Assembly: GCA_025084515.1 (NCBI GenBank)
Contig: JAJAGP010000954.1
Location: 62,001-126,000 of the forward strand
DNA: 64,000 bases
Direction of reading: 5' to 3'
From: Ancistrus triradiatus
Lineage: Eukaryota; Chordata; Actinopteri; Siluriformes; Loricariidae
The stretch's first letter is position 1. Each line of letters begins with the position of its first letter. The notes beneath the pieces were generated by a model that made no database searches, was not told where the DNA came from, and worked only from the letters and a program-made list of their open reading frames with translations. Below are positions 25,206 to 37,018 of the stretch, piece by piece. The position numbers and the translations under genes are program-made.

Positions 25206-27750
25206 ACTCGGGCTTGGCATCCTAACTGTTAACATCATGTAACACATTGTGGTGGTTATTTTTGCCTCCTCCTCAGCGTCTACTTTTGGATTACATTGCG
25301 GAACTGATGAGATCGAGCAGAGGTTTTAAAATGCCTTCTGTAAATGTACCTCTCATGTACAGGTGAAAATAAAGATGTCTAAATGTGTGCAGGAGCGAAA
25401 CCAACAACAGATTCAATCATGGCAATGCAATAAGGCTTAATTTCCACTAATGGATCACAAGGATCAATATATCCCAGCGTCTGCTGCTCGGTCAGGCTTC
25501 CCCCAGTTTTGATCTCATGCTGGATCATGCTTCTTGTTTGGTAAAGCTGATTAGTGTTTGAAAGAGAAGCATTCTGGCCACTTGCACATGGAGCCACTTG
25601 AAGGAACGCGCAGAGGAACGGGCAGACGTATCGACTGGGAGAGAGGTCATTAAATCTTAGAGCAAGTAATATCGCTCTTATGCCAGCGCATGATTTGCTT
25701 CACTCGCCAGCTAGTGTTTATCCGTTTGGATTTTCAATCAGAGAAGAATTATTTCCTAGTGCTTATTGGAAATTGTTTGGCTCATTTGAAGTATAATTAG
25801 CTCATTTTCAAAACCAGACTACCAGTGAGCTGCTCGGTGTACGGCTTATATGTGTGTGCAGAGACTGACCTCTACGATTCATGAAGAGTAGGGTGCTGCA
25901 GTGGATGTCGCCTCCTTGGCAGGGGCTAAGGAAACCGCTTATTAGCACTCTGAGCTAACCGGTGTTTTTATGGTTTCATTTGTGGAAGATGGAAAAATAG
26001 TCTTAGTTCTATACTGATTTTTTCACTGAAGGCCTCTCTGACCAAGGGAAATGTTGCTTGAGGGCCTACAGTTTCACTTCTGGTCACTAATAATCGGCAG
26101 CCGATGTATGCACATCTAATAATGTTGTTGCATTCTTTGAACACCAGAGGGCCCAATCATCATATATGGCATATCTTTCTCAGTGTTGGGTAATGGGGTC
26201 TTGGAAACTGAAGGGATTTGAGATGTTTAAAGAGATGTGTATAGCGCTCACACACAAAAGGTGTTGGACAAACTGGACATGATAACAGGGTCTCCTTTTC
26301 AATTTCAGATTTGGTTATTTATATTTCTAGTTATTGGAATTATATTCATTGCAGGGGACTAAAGGTTTATAAATGTTTACAAGAATATGAGCACTAGAAC
26401 CGACACTTCTGAAGACTCCTTTTGGTAGGACACAGATGGAAATGGTGGTATCTGGTACTGATAAGAGCACTGTTGGGTATTAAACTGAATTCAGTAAAAG
26501 CCACATGAATACAAGTTCGTTTGATAGCTACAGTCTGATGCAGGAATATGGGCACCTCCAGTGAATTGTGTTTTCTTTTTTTAGTTTTACCCTCTGCAGA
26601 GGAAAGGACTTACTTCTGCAAATGTTCCTGCATACATTTTAGAGCATAAATGTAAAACTGGCATGTGCAAAGGGATGGGCACCCTTCCAGACTATCCATT
26701 AGTGTTCTTATATGATCTCAAAGTTTAACTGACCTTTTAAGGGCGTTTGCAGAGATGGTTTGCATTCGTGTTTAGGTCTGTTCTCTGGAGAGGCTGCGCT
26801 AAACTCGGTGATCTGTAAGACTGTAATAGTATGGTCTTAGCAGTCCAGTGACGACAACTGACACAGCAAGCAATGGTAATACTTTTAGTTTAGTAGGGTT
26901 GTCTGTCACAGCACTGGGAGATGATCCCCGGACTGGCCTCTGATCCCTCAAACACAACCAATTGTGCCTGTACCTGACGTCTGGCTCAGCCTGAAGGTGA
27001 GCTAGCGTAATAGACCACTACACCAATGAAGCACTCCACTGTGAAGGTTTCTTCTCCCATTCTGCCTCATGCAGTCGAGTAATAGAACCTAGTGGCTGCT
27101 TAAAAAGCTGTGTGCTCTGTTATTCAACTCAAGCAGTGTGTGTGAAAAATGGAAGTCTGTTCCAATCCATCCTTGTGTGTTGTGTTCTCATCTATCCAGG
27201 ATGATGCAAGTCTTGTTGCGAAATCCCGGGGCTGTAATTTATCCAGGGTTTGCTGCATATTAGGCTCGTTCCTAAGAATGTTCATGCTTTAATGTGTTTA
27301 GTAATACATTCTTTTCCACCATAGCCTTCTATCAGCGGCTGGATTCTTTATACACAATAAGTGCCAATTATTGATTAGTAGGCATCTACCAATTAATCTG
27401 CCCTCACTCATGGCTACCACGATTGCTGTTGCAGTACTAATCTAGTCGAGTGGCCACACTCAGTGGTCCAGCAGAACGAATTAGTGATGATCGGATGATT
27501 TGTACTCACACACACACTTTGGCTGAAACGGAACTACAAAAAGCTGAATCAAAGCTGAAGTCTTCTGTAATCCGTATGTTGTGTTTTTCAAAACTCCTAG
27601 AGTCATGAAGTTCATGAAGCCTAAAACACCAGGGCTTGCTGACTGCCCCAGGCTGCCTATCGATGACTAGCTTGTAATAGATGTGCTCGTTGGGTGGCAT
27701 TTTAACTGGCAAAATGTTTTATTATCCGGCTCTCCGTTGGCAATGTTTAG
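25206..27750. other. intron sequence, possible noncoding element and a weak repeat
   Basis: Bases 25590-25830 are repeat-free with several TAATTAG/ATTAAAT motifs and look CNE-like. Bases 26540-26700 contain 'GGGCACCTCCAG' and 'GGATGGGCACCCTTCC', possibly a decayed DNA transposon. A short (CA)n run is at 27508-27518. Confidence 0.35.
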
Positions 27751-27842
27751 CGCCATGGTTCCCAACCTGTGGTCCACACCCACTTCAGGGGGGTGCAGCT
27801 TTTCTTAGTGGGGGGCTCCAAGGAACATAGGTTGGGAACCAT
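27751..27842. mobile_element. hAT-like MITE, 92 bp
   Basis: Inverted repeat ATGGTTCCCAACCT (27755-27768) and AGGTTGGGAACCAT (27829-27842), a perfect 14 bp and typical of hAT termini. Flanks ATGTTTAG (27743-27750) and TTGTTTAA (27843-27850) agree at 6 of 8 positions, the 8-bp duplication size of hAT elements. Confidence 0.75.
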
Positions 27843-28357
27843 TTGTTTAACATATGGACGAACACGGTGTGAAAACCGAGACACATGGGTAGACATTCTC
27901 GGCTTGGCTGTGATCAGTTTCTTTTCCTCCAATATAGTTTAAAGGGAATCTAGTTTTTATTTAAGTTCTTGTTTACCCAAAGGTGCAGGGCTTTACATCC
28001 AAACCAGGCAATTTCATGCCTGTTGAGCTACAAGAGCGATGCCATTGATTGCTGCAGAGCCGCGGCTCTGATTTGTCCGTTCCTCAGACGGGAACTTTAT
28101 ATGTCATTACCCCCGTTCTTGCTCTCAGCGCTGAATGAACCTCTCAAATGGCGACGTTTGTCAGGCTGATGGTCCTGTTTTCGGCGATTTCCGCAGCTCT
28201 GTCGGAACCAATTCCACAATTATCCCTCTGCTTTTTCTCTTACACACCACTCTGTATCTATTACATTCAATATAATCTCAGGCCTGTTTACTATTCACAA
28301 ACACGCACTCGACTCTTAAGCAGGTTCTCATCGCTCTTTCGTGTCTCCCTCTCCTAG

Positions 28358-28589
28358 CTGGTTGGTGGCGAGTTTGACCTGGAGATGAACTTCATCATTC
28401 AGGATGCAGAAAGCATCGCGTGCATGGTGGAGCTGCTGGAGCACTGCGACGTGACGTGCCAGGCGGAAATTTGGAGCATGTTCACGGCTATCCTGCGCAA
28501 GAGCGTGCGCAACCTGCAGACCAGCACCGAGGTGGGCCTCATCCAGCAGGTGCTGCAGAAGATGAGCTCAGTCGATGACATGATCGCAG
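28358..28589 (+). CDS. nbea: nbea exon 1 of 8 seen here (N-terminal helical segment)
   Basis: A polypyrimidine tract and CTCCTAG precede the exon. It opens in frame with L-V-G-G-E-F-D-L-E-M and runs 77 codons plus one base. It contains 'AEIWSMFTAILRKSVRNLQ' and ends in ...DDMIA plus the first G of a split Asp codon, before donor GTATGA. In mammals this sequence follows the glycine-rich N-terminus closely, so this is probably coding exon 2. The fold is armadillo/HEAT-like alpha-solenoid (family knowledge). The reading continues past the splice site only as intronic read-through. Base composition is clearly more GC-rich than the flanking AT-rich intron. Confidence 0.96.
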
Positions 28590-29224
28590 GTATGAGTGCT
28601 GAGCAGCTTATAATAATAGGTGGTACTTCTATAGTAATTATATAGTTATTTTGGCCCATTCCTCCTCCAAATACTTATTGCTGTTGCATTTTTTCTGTTT
28701 CATAATTCTCCACACATTCTCTACATACCCAGCTATCACTGCGTCTTAAGACGTCTTGACAGGCTTAGATAAGATGCCTTTTATAGACAGTTTTATACCA
28801 AAAGACTTCATCTTAAGACTGAATGAATGAAGACATTTCTCGGTTTTGAGACTTGAAAGTAAATGTCTTAAGACATGGAGATAATCATTTTGAGTGTCTT
28901 GAACAAGGCATGACCATACAGGATGTGATGTATATTTGTGTTTGTTTATAGTTTTCATTTCACAGTGAATGTCAGTGAGAAAGGGTGACGGTATAGATCC
29001 AAGCTTACCACAACTCTTAAGTTCATGCTCAGTCTGATTTAACTACACTCTGTGAGAGAGCATTATAATATAGTAAAGTATATTAACTGTCATAATGTCT
29101 ACATTGTAGTTAGGTTAAGATCCAGTGAGAACTAGAATTTATTAAGTAAAGAATAAATGTGTATATATATATGTTTTCATGTAATAAAATAACTGCGTGA
29201 GAAAATACATTTTAAGTTCCTGGT

Positions 29225-29632
29225 CACCCCTCTTACCAAAGCCCTACTTAGTTTGGTGGGGCGGCCAGCTCTTGGAAGGGTCCTGCTTATTCCAAACTTT
29301 TTCCATTTAAGAATTATGGAGGCCACGGTTCTCTTGGGAACTTTCACTGCAGCAGAATTTTTTTTTGTATCTTCTCCAGATCTATGGCGTCACACAATCC
29401 TGTCTCTGAGCTCTACAGGCAGTTCTGAATTTCCAAATTAAGTGTTAAGTTCTAAATAAAGTGGCATAACAAAGGGTCTGAATACTATTATTTATATTTA
29501 GAAAATTCTGGTTTCACTTTCTCATTATGGGGTATTGGGTGCAGAATGATGTGGAAAATCTTGTTTTTTTTTTTTGTTTTTTTTTTAGCACAAGGCCCAA
29601 CATAACAAAATGTGTAAAAGTGAAAGGGTCAT
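29225..29632 (-). mobile_element. decayed DNA transposon remnant inside element T
   Basis: 'TTCCATTTAAGAATTATGGA', 'TCACACAATCCTGTCTCTGA' and 'TTTCTCATTATGGGGTATTG', with 'CATAACAAAATGTGTAAAAG' near the end, resemble the 3' part of a Tc1-type element common in fish. No frame is intact. Confidence 0.5.
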
Positions 29633-29834
29633 GACTTGTTGAATTTGAAAACTATTTTGCTGTTTGTAAGATTTTAAGATTTTAATTTTAAGAGTAAGCA
29701 TGAAGGTAAACAGTCGTGGTAAGCATTGGCTGCTGGATCATGCGCCAACATCGTCACCATGTTGGTCCAGGCAACTTCTCCTTATTCTCCATAGAAAAAA
29801 CATGCATGATTCTAGTCTAATAAATAAAAATGTA

Positions 29835-30032
29835 CAGTGGGGCAAAAAAGTATTTAGTCAGCCACTGATTGTGCAAGTTCTCCGACTTAGATAGATGAGA
29901 GAGGTCTGTAATTTTCATCATAGCTACACTTCAACTATGAGAGACAAAATGAGAAAAAAAATCCAGGAAATCACATTTTAGGATTTTTAAAGAATTTATT
30001 TGTAAATCATGGTGGAAAATAAGTATTTGGTC
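29835..30032 (+). mobile_element. Tc1-like family B terminal fragment B5
   Basis: It starts CAGTGGGGCAAAAAAGTATT after TA and follows the family to 'GGAAAATAAGTATTTGGTC', then stops. Only about 200 bp of one end is present. It lies inside element T. Confidence 0.88.
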
Positions 30033-31629
30033 TTCACAGTAATCGTACGTAGTATATGCAGTATAAATGGTAATATAATAGTTGTATAATATAGTATTCA
30101 CCATTTTATATACTGTTATACTACTATTATATTACTATTTATACTACATATACTATAAATGCTATTGTTATACTGTTTTTTCATTACTTATTTATTAGTC
30201 TACATCTTATTGTATTCATAGGCTAATAATATGCTGTACTGTACTGTATATTACCTTTGAGTTTATCTGTATCCTTGACTGTTATAACAAACAGACAGCA
30301 GACTGACTGCCAGTCTCTCACAATTTGATTTTTATTTGTTGGTTTTGTGACATTTTTGTCAATGACGGTCAATTATACGAACTTCAAGATGCACAATTTT
30401 TTCAGAACTTCAAAGTGAATGAGCCGAGTTCTAGCATTAAATTTTAAAGGGCCGTGTCCACATGTATTAACCAAGGAAAATAATACATGCTTGACAAAAA
30501 CGTGAGTTTTTACAGTTTCTTATGACAAGGAATTATTTTCCACCACTAAAATTTTTTATATTTTAGGTAACATGAGTCAAAACTTTTTTTGTACTCCACG
30601 TAGATAAAAAAGCCTTGAATATAAAAACCACTCCTTAAAATCGGTTGAGAAATAATTAGGTTACTGTGAATTTAACAAGAAGTAATGCAGCTCCTCCGTT
30701 CACTTGTATTTGCTTACAAGCCAGTCTTGCCTGGACCAATATGGCGGATGCGTTGACGTATCACAGCAAAGAGCTGAAGCAGCCAATGCTGTGTTTGGGT
30801 ATATATTGTCTATGCCGGCGTCTGTCTGAGAAAGTTTCCAAACTAATTCGTCACCGCTTAAACGAACCGGAAGTGACGTCTCGCAGTCGGAATATAACGT
30901 TAACGTTCTCAACTAACTTAATAAACTTGAATATCAACTCAACTCAAAATGACAAAATGGACCTGACTCAGACGAAGAACAGTGCACTTAGATTTAGTAA
31001 TTAGTTATTTATTTAATATAACCTATTGTAAATTTAACAGCCTTCTGTCTTACACAAGTCATTCTTTGTAATTCTCAGAACACTGGTGTTACTGATATAT
31101 TAACTCTAATTCATGTTCTAACCTTTTTATTCCTGTTAAATTGATGATAATATTTACAAAAACTAATATGAATGAAATCTAGAATGTAGAAAATGTTAGA
31201 CTACCTTAAATTATGAACTATTAAAAAAAATGTATTACATTTAATACAACATGGTATTGATATGAAAAAAGATCTTGTGAAGCACTATTTGCTCTAAACC
31301 TAATTATCTTCATGTCTTGAAGTCATGCCTTGTCTTCAAGGCATACAAAATTATTACTTCCATGTCTTAAGCCATTTACTTTCAGGTCTCAAAACCGAGA
31401 AATGTCTTCATTCATTCAGTCTTAAGATGTCTTGAGACGTCTTGGTATAACAAACTGTCTCAAGACATCTCATCTAAGCCTGTCAAGACGTCTTTAGACG
31501 CAGTGATAGCTGGGTATGTATTTAAATACACATTATTACCATAAAATTGAAGTGTATTAATGTTTAGGATTAATATTAAGGAACATTTATAGAATAAAAA
31601 TAGATTTGTATAAAAATAACTATTAAGCA

Positions 31630-31724
31630 TCCAACATCTTGAGACATCTTGGGACACTCTTATAGTCAAGACATCTTGAGATGTGTGTCTTAATCATCTC
31701 AAGACATGGTGATGGCTGGGTATG
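31630..31724. repeat. extra terminal copy of element T
   Basis: 'CATCTTGAGACATCTTGGGA' ... 'AAGACATGGTGATGGCTGGG' then TATG|TA is a third, diverged copy of the T terminus, in the same orientation as the right end and about 110 bp beyond it. Confidence 0.65.
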
Positions 31725-31734
31725 TATTGGCGAC

Positions 31735-32095
31735 AGGTCAGGTCAGTCCAGTACCCGTACGCTCTCCTTTTGTAGCATTGTTTTGCTGGACAAAAAAAAC
31801 GGATGTACTTTTCTACATTAATGTGGAAACTTCTGTCTGCCATCACAGAAGTGTAAATGACCTTTGCCAAGGGCACTGACCCAACCCCATACCATGGCAG
31901 AGCCTGGCTTTTGGACTTTATTGGTGATACCAGTCTGGATGGTCCTATTTGTGTTGGTCTGGAGCACACCGCATCCATATCTCCCAAAGGATATCTGGAA
32001 TACTGATCACAACACACGTTTCCACTGTGTGACTTTTTTTTCATTTGCATTTTCCATATTGTCCCAACTTTTTTTCTGAATTGGGATTGTATATT
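31735..32095. repeat. DNA transposon remnant, family N, copy N1
   Basis: 'GACCTTTGCCAAGGGCACTG', 'CCATACCATGGCAGAGCCTG' and the end 'CCCAACTTTTTTTCTGAATT' match a teleost repeat I know by sequence but not by name. It adjoins the extra T terminus. Confidence 0.55.
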
Positions 32096-33639
32096 GTAGC
32101 ATTGTGCAGTGGAAGAACTCAGCTGTGAGAGAATACACAGTGATCTATCTAATGAAGGATATAATGCCTTTTTAGAGAGGTGAAGACTCACTTAGTCTGC
32201 TGATAATGATAACTGGAAGGAGAGCTAATTAGAAAGTCCCCTGCCCCACTGTATTATGCTGGCATTATTAAAAGTGGATGGACTTCTCAATATAGAGGAG
32301 CAACGGAGGGATTTTCCTTTAGGAAATAACAGTAATTCCTACGGTGGATTGGCGCCCTGTCTGGGGTTGTTGCCCTTTGCTGACGGCTAGGCGCCGGCTC
32401 TCCCGCAACCCTGTCCTGGATCAAGCAGATAAAGTGAATGTGAAATAATAGAAATAGGGTTCTTGCTATCCAAATATTCATTTTAAGAAAAAAGTACAAT
32501 CACACTGTTGAATTTGACTGTAATATCTGTCATTTGGACTGAAAAACATATACAGTAGGACTTCCTGAAGATATAAAATGACATAAGTGCTCCATGACAT
32601 GTTAGAACTGGTTGATATGATAGTTATATAAACATCATTATGAAATTTTAATGAATTATATGTTTCAATAGTGGTCTCAGACTTTTGCCCCACTACTGTA
32701 TATCCAAGTGGTTTCCTAACTTCTGTCAGAAATAATGGAAGTAGCATCAGCTGTCCAATCTGACCCATTTTTCCATAATGAGTTTCATTTCCACAGTGGA
32801 TTAGGATTGTATTGTAATACATGTTGCGTAGAGTACATTTATATTTTAAATATTATTGCCCACTACATTAGTTTGTTTTTACAGTCAAAAATCTGAATTA
32901 TTTGCAAGAAGTTCTAAATGATCAATCATTTAAAAATTTTGCTGTGATGCACATTTGGCCAGATGATGTTTTATTGCGAAAACGGAGCAGCTCTTGCCTC
33001 TACACCACTCACTGCGCTCTCTAGTGAGCGATATGTCTGTATAATTATGGCTGCACGTTTCAGTCGTTGCACTCTTAATGTGTAAAGTTGCTGCTGTAAG
33101 CGTATGGGGGGAAAACTCCGTGTCCTTTGCACAGATCTACAGAGGAGCATGTGTTTTAAAACTAATTGACTAATCATTCTAAATCTAATTATTCCTTATG
33201 CACCGCTGATTAGCATTTATAGCAGGGTCTGCCTTTAGCATGATCAGTATATTAGCTATTATCTCTTGTTTTGTTGTAACCTGTATGAGCAATCCTCAGG
33301 TGTATTAGGTGTGATTTATGAATTAGGGCTTACTGTTCAGAGCTTGCAAATCTCAGCACTGTTACTGCTAACTCATCATAAAGTGGTGGGGCAAAAATAA
33401 TGCAGCACTTGTTGAAATGTCAGCCTTCAGTGCGTAAATAAAACAAACACCAGGCACCCTGCAGTCCTCCAGTACGTGGCTTTCAGTCCCCTGGTAGTCT
33501 TTATTGCACTGCTCCTCCGATGTGTAGAACCTATGTCCCTCTTAATCTGATTCTAAACATCTGTAATCTCAATGGTGGGATCTCTAGACATTGAGGTCAA
33601 GCAACTCATAGCTGCTCTGTAGAGTCTGGACCTTCAGCA
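32096..33639. other. intron with two small repeat pieces
   Basis: Bases 32337-32440 resemble the 3' tail of repeat R ('GGATTGGCGCCCTGTCTGGG', 'CAACCCTGTCCTGGATCAAG'). Bases 32552-32702 end in 'GTGGTCTCAGACTTTTGCCC' with TACAGTAG/CTACTGTA at the edges, the terminus of Tc1-like family G (compare 44191). The remainder is unassigned. Confidence 0.5.
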
Positions 33640-33768
33640 CTCGGGTGGTGCAGAGGTCTAGTATGGGGTGCTCAAGGACCCAACAGTGACAGCTTGACAG
33701 AGGTGGCACTTCAACCCTGGAACTTCTGGTCCTGTAATCCAGTACCACTAAACCACCACAATTCCTTA
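33640..33768 (-). repeat. SINE fragment S3
   Basis: 'CTCAAGGACCCAACAGTGAC', 'GGCACTTCAACCCTGGA' and 'CAGTACCACTAAACCACCAC' are the inverted body of the tRNA-derived SINE. The LINE-like tail is missing. Confidence 0.7.
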
Positions 33769-33992
33769 GGTTTCCTAGGTAAAGAGAAATCTGCAGAACT
33801 ATTCTACAAGTGCAAAAGCTAGTCATGAAGCTGAAATGCTTGATTAGGTGTTGGATTTCTGGACCACATTAGTAAACCAACATTTTGTATGCCTCACAGC
33901 TATTGCTCGGTGCAGGATTTAAAATAACCTGACAACCAGTACATAACATTTAGGTGTAGCTTTCTCATTTTTTGGTTGTCTTTTACCCTCAG

Positions 33993-34093
33993 ACCTCTTG
34001 GTGGATATGCTGGGAGTTCTGGCCAGCTATAGTATCACAGTGAAAGAGCTGAAGCTGCTGTTTAGCATGCTGAGGGGAGACAACGGCGTATGG
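33993..34093 (+). CDS. nbea: nbea exon 2 of 8 seen here
   Basis: The acceptor TTTTACCCTCAG is followed by AC, which completes the Asp codon begun by the previous exon. Then 33 codons run from 'LLVDMLGVLASY' to '...LRGDNGVW', ending at donor GTGAGT. It contains the conserved 'SITVKELKLLFSML' helix of neurobeachin. At 101 bp it is below usual ORF-calling length and is supported by phase, splice sites and family sequence. The intron before it is 5.4 kb and holds the long-TIR element; the one after is 566 bp. Confidence 0.95.
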
Positions 34094-34164
34094 GTGAGTA
34101 TACAGCAAACGTTCGTCAATGGTAACTAATGTAGCTTAGCCACATGTTTCTACGTTCTATTTTA

Positions 34165-34308
34165 CAGCATGCAGCCAATGCTTTTATCCAGAGCAATTTA
34201 AAGAGCTATTGAGATGAAGGACCTTGCTCAAGAGCTCAGACTTCTTAGCTAGGAGAGATCAAGAATTGAACTCACCACCTTCTGGTTAGCAGTGTAGAAC
34301 TGTACTGA
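34165..34308 (-). repeat. SINE fragment S4 in the 566-bp nbea intron
   Basis: 'TTTTATCCAGAGCAATTTAA', 'GACCTTGCTCAAGAG' and 'AATTGAACTCACCACCTTCT' are a diverged inverted SINE occupying the first part of the short intron 34094-34659. Confidence 0.65.
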
Positions 34309-34659
34309 TCCATTGGTGTATACTGTCTATATATTCGTATTTAGCAATAATACACTCGTGGATCGTGCTATAAGATGAAATATTGGTACTGCAGTCATAG
34401 ATGAACTTGTACAGTTCTTTCTGAGGAGGGACCAGGCAGCTCAGAGCCTGATGGTAGAGACATGCTGAAACCTCCTGTTTTCCATCTCCCCACTCTGCTC
34501 TTCTTTCTACTGCCTTCTTTTCCACATCCTGTTTAGACCAATACTTCCTCCCTCTAGAATGTCATGTCCCTGGTTTTCTTGTTATTACCCAGTCTCCTTT
34601 CAAATCATTCTGTAATATTTATGTACTTTTCTTTCTTCCTGTTCATGTCCCCTCTACAG

Positions 34660-34755
34660 CCGAGGCACGCCATAAAGCTGCTGTCTGTCCTGAACCAGAT
34701 GCCGCAGAGACATGGCCCAGATACCTTCTTCAACTTCCCGGGACGCAGTGCAGCG
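34660..34755 (+). CDS. nbea: nbea exon 3 of 8 seen here
   Basis: The exon begins after CCCCTCTACAG with CCG AGG CAC and is exactly 32 codons, 'PRHAIKLLSVLNQMPQRHGP' through '...FPGRSAA', ending at donor GTGAGA. Both boundaries fall between codons. It forms the link from the N-terminal helices into the lectin-like module. Neurobeachin from mammals has the same order W-PRHA...FPG-SAA-IALPP across these junctions (recalled). A longer open frame around it is intron read-through. Confidence 0.95.
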
Positions 34756-35585
34756 GTGAGATGCTGCTCCCTCGCAGCTTTTTCTATATGTATTCTAGTC
34801 CTAAACTTGAATCTTCTGAGCTAAATGTGAAGCTGGTCTTGGATCGGCTGTTATCTGGGTCTCCTATTAATGGGACGTAATGTGCATCTGCTTTGAAAAA
34901 AGTATCTTTGTGCATAATAGCATGTATGCAGAGTTTCTCCAGACCCAGGCAGGGTATTTCTCAAATCATAAGGTATTTCTCTACAGTTGAGATTTTAATA
35001 AATGCCGGTGGTTATCCTGTGTCTCCAAATATCTGGGTCCAGGTTGAAAGTGGTCTGGTTTGTTGTTCAGTTTTACAGGACAAGTTAGTGTGAGAATATC
35101 AAAGAAAGAGTGTAGGAGAATAACAAAGGAAGTAGACTGCAGCTATCAGTTATCCGGAACTGACATTGCCTTGGGGTGTGAAGACAGAATATTCAAGATA
35201 TGATGTTCTTTGTACTAAACCCCTAGTTATACTTTTGCTCGAGGCTCCGCACATGGTGCTTGAACCTTGATGCTACAGTTGATGTAGTGTTCGCCGACAT
35301 TTTGTGGCATCTGTGTATCTCCATGTTCTCTCATGTCTGCATCTTACTGTATAAATGCCTATAGAGGCATTCTTGCTCTGCAAGAACACCATGAACACAT
35401 GAAGCAAGGCAAGTGTGGTGAGCACCCAGTTCAGAGGTGCCGCAACTAGGGATACCTTTTTTTTTTCCAAATGTGACAAATATCTAAAAAAGGAATAAAA
35501 TAAAATGAGAAAACTGAATAATTTTTCAAAACTCACCAAGAAATTGTTGTTGGAATCAAACAAAACTGAATGCAATGATGATGTA
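34756..35585. other. intron sequence, nothing recognised
   Basis: Non-coding sequence between exon 3 and Tc1 copy B6. No repeat can be named. Confidence 0.5.
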
Positions 35586-37018
35586 CAGTGGGGCAAAAAA
35601 GTATTTAGTCAGCCACTGATTGTGCAAGTTCTCCTACTTAGAAAGATGAGAGAGGTCTGTAATTTTTATCATAGCTACACTTCAACTATGAGAGACACAA
35701 TGAGAAAAAAAAATCATGAAATCACATTTTAGGATTTTTAAAGAGTTTAATTGTAAATCATGGTGGAAAATAAGTATTTGGTCACTAAATTTGGTTCAAC
35801 TCAATACTTTGTAACATAACCTTTGTTGGCAATGACAGAGGTCAAACGTTTCCTGTAAGTCTTCACCAGGTTGGCTCACACTGTAGCTGGTATTTTGGCC
35901 CATTCCTCCATGCAGATCTCCTCTGGAGCAGTGATGTTTTGGGGCAACACGGACTCTCAACTCCCTCCACACAGTTTCTATGGGGTTGAGGTCTGGAGAC
36001 TGGCTAGGCCACTCCAGGACCTTGAAATGCTTTTTACGGAGCCACTCCTTCGTTGTTTGGGATCATTGTCCTGCTGGAAGACCCAGCCATGTTCCATCTT
36101 CAATGCTCTCCACTGATGGAAGGAGGTTTTGGCTTAAAATCTCACGATACAGGGCCCCGTCCTTCTTCCCTTAACAACGGATCAGTCGTCCTGTCCCCTC
36201 TGCAGAAAAAACAGCCCCATAGCATGATGTTTCCAACCCCCATGCTTCACAGTAGGTGTGGTGTTCTTGGGTGCCAACTGCAGCATTCTTCTTCCTTCTC
36301 AGACACGACCGACGAGTTGAGTTTTTACCCAAAAGTCTATTTGGTTTCATCTGACCACATGATATTCTCCCAATCCTCTTCTGGATCATTCCATATGCTC
36401 TCTGACAAACTTCAGACAACGGGCCTGGACCATGTACTGGCTTAAGCAGGGGGGGCACGCCTGGCACTGCAAGGATCTGAGTCCCTCTCGGCGTAGTGTG
36501 TTACTGATGGTAGCCTTTGTTACTTTGGTCCCAGCTCTCTGCAGGTCATTCATCAGGTCCCTCTGTGTAGTTCTGGGATTTTTGCTCATCATTGTCATTT
36601 TGACCCCACGGGATGAGATCTTGCATGGAGCCCCAGATTGAGGGAGATTATCAGTGGTCTTGTATGTCTTACAATTGCTCCCACAGTTGATTTATTCACA
36701 CCAACCTGCTTGCCTATTGTAGATTCACTCTTCCCAGCCTGGTGCAGATCTACAATTTTTTTTCTGGTGCCCTTTGACAGCTCTTTGGTCTTGGCCATGG
36801 TTGAGTTTGGAGTCTGACTGTTTGAGGCTGTGGACAGGTGTCTTATACAGGTAACGAGTGGAGGACAGAAGACCTTCTTAAAGAAGAAGTTATAGGTCTG
36901 TGAGAGCCAGAAATCTTACTTGTTTGTGGGTGACCAAATACTTATTTTCCACCATGATTTACAATTAAATTCTTTCAAAATCCTGCAATGTGATTTCTTG
37001 GATTTTTTCCCCCCACTG
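35586..37018 (-). mobile_element. Tc1-like family B, copy B6, 1,433 bp with both ends
   Basis: TA (35584-35585) and CAGTGGGGCAAAAAAGTATT on the left; TTTTTTCCCCCCACTG and TA on the right, where about 110 bp of the subterminal region has been deleted. The minus-strand transposase N-terminus is open at 36595-36798 ('MAKTKELSKGTRKKIVDLHQ', helix-turn-helix). The catalytic half is split by frameshifts. Confidence 0.94.

Larger units (their letters stand above)
28724..31518. mobile_element. long-TIR DNA transposon-like element T, 2,795 bp
   Basis: The left end (28724 to about 28925) and right end (about 31325 to 31518) are inverted copies of each other over roughly 200 bp. They begin CATACCCAGCTATCACTGCG and share 'GACTGAATGAATGAAGACAT', 'TTTCTCGGTTTTGAGAC' and 'CAAGGCATGAC'. 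TA lies immediately outside both ends (28722-28723, 31519-31520). The termini are crowded with palindromic AAGACGTCTT/AAGACATCTT-like words. The interior holds a Tc1-like remnant, family B fragment B5 and an AT-rich run, but no transposase. I do not recognise the family. Confidence 0.75.

Noticed and set aside
28399..28659. Minus-strand frame over nbea exon 1 seen here
   Set aside because: Shadow of the real exon on the opposite strand.
30666..31004. 112-codon frame inside element T (plus strand)
   Set aside because: No transposase motif or known family. Mixed hydrophobic and basic text with no conserved blocks. Kept only as interior of the element.
31694..32191. Longest open frame in the window (165 codons, minus strand)
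   Set aside because: It lies over the extra terminus of element T and family N repeat text, with no family resemblance or splice support. A chance frame.
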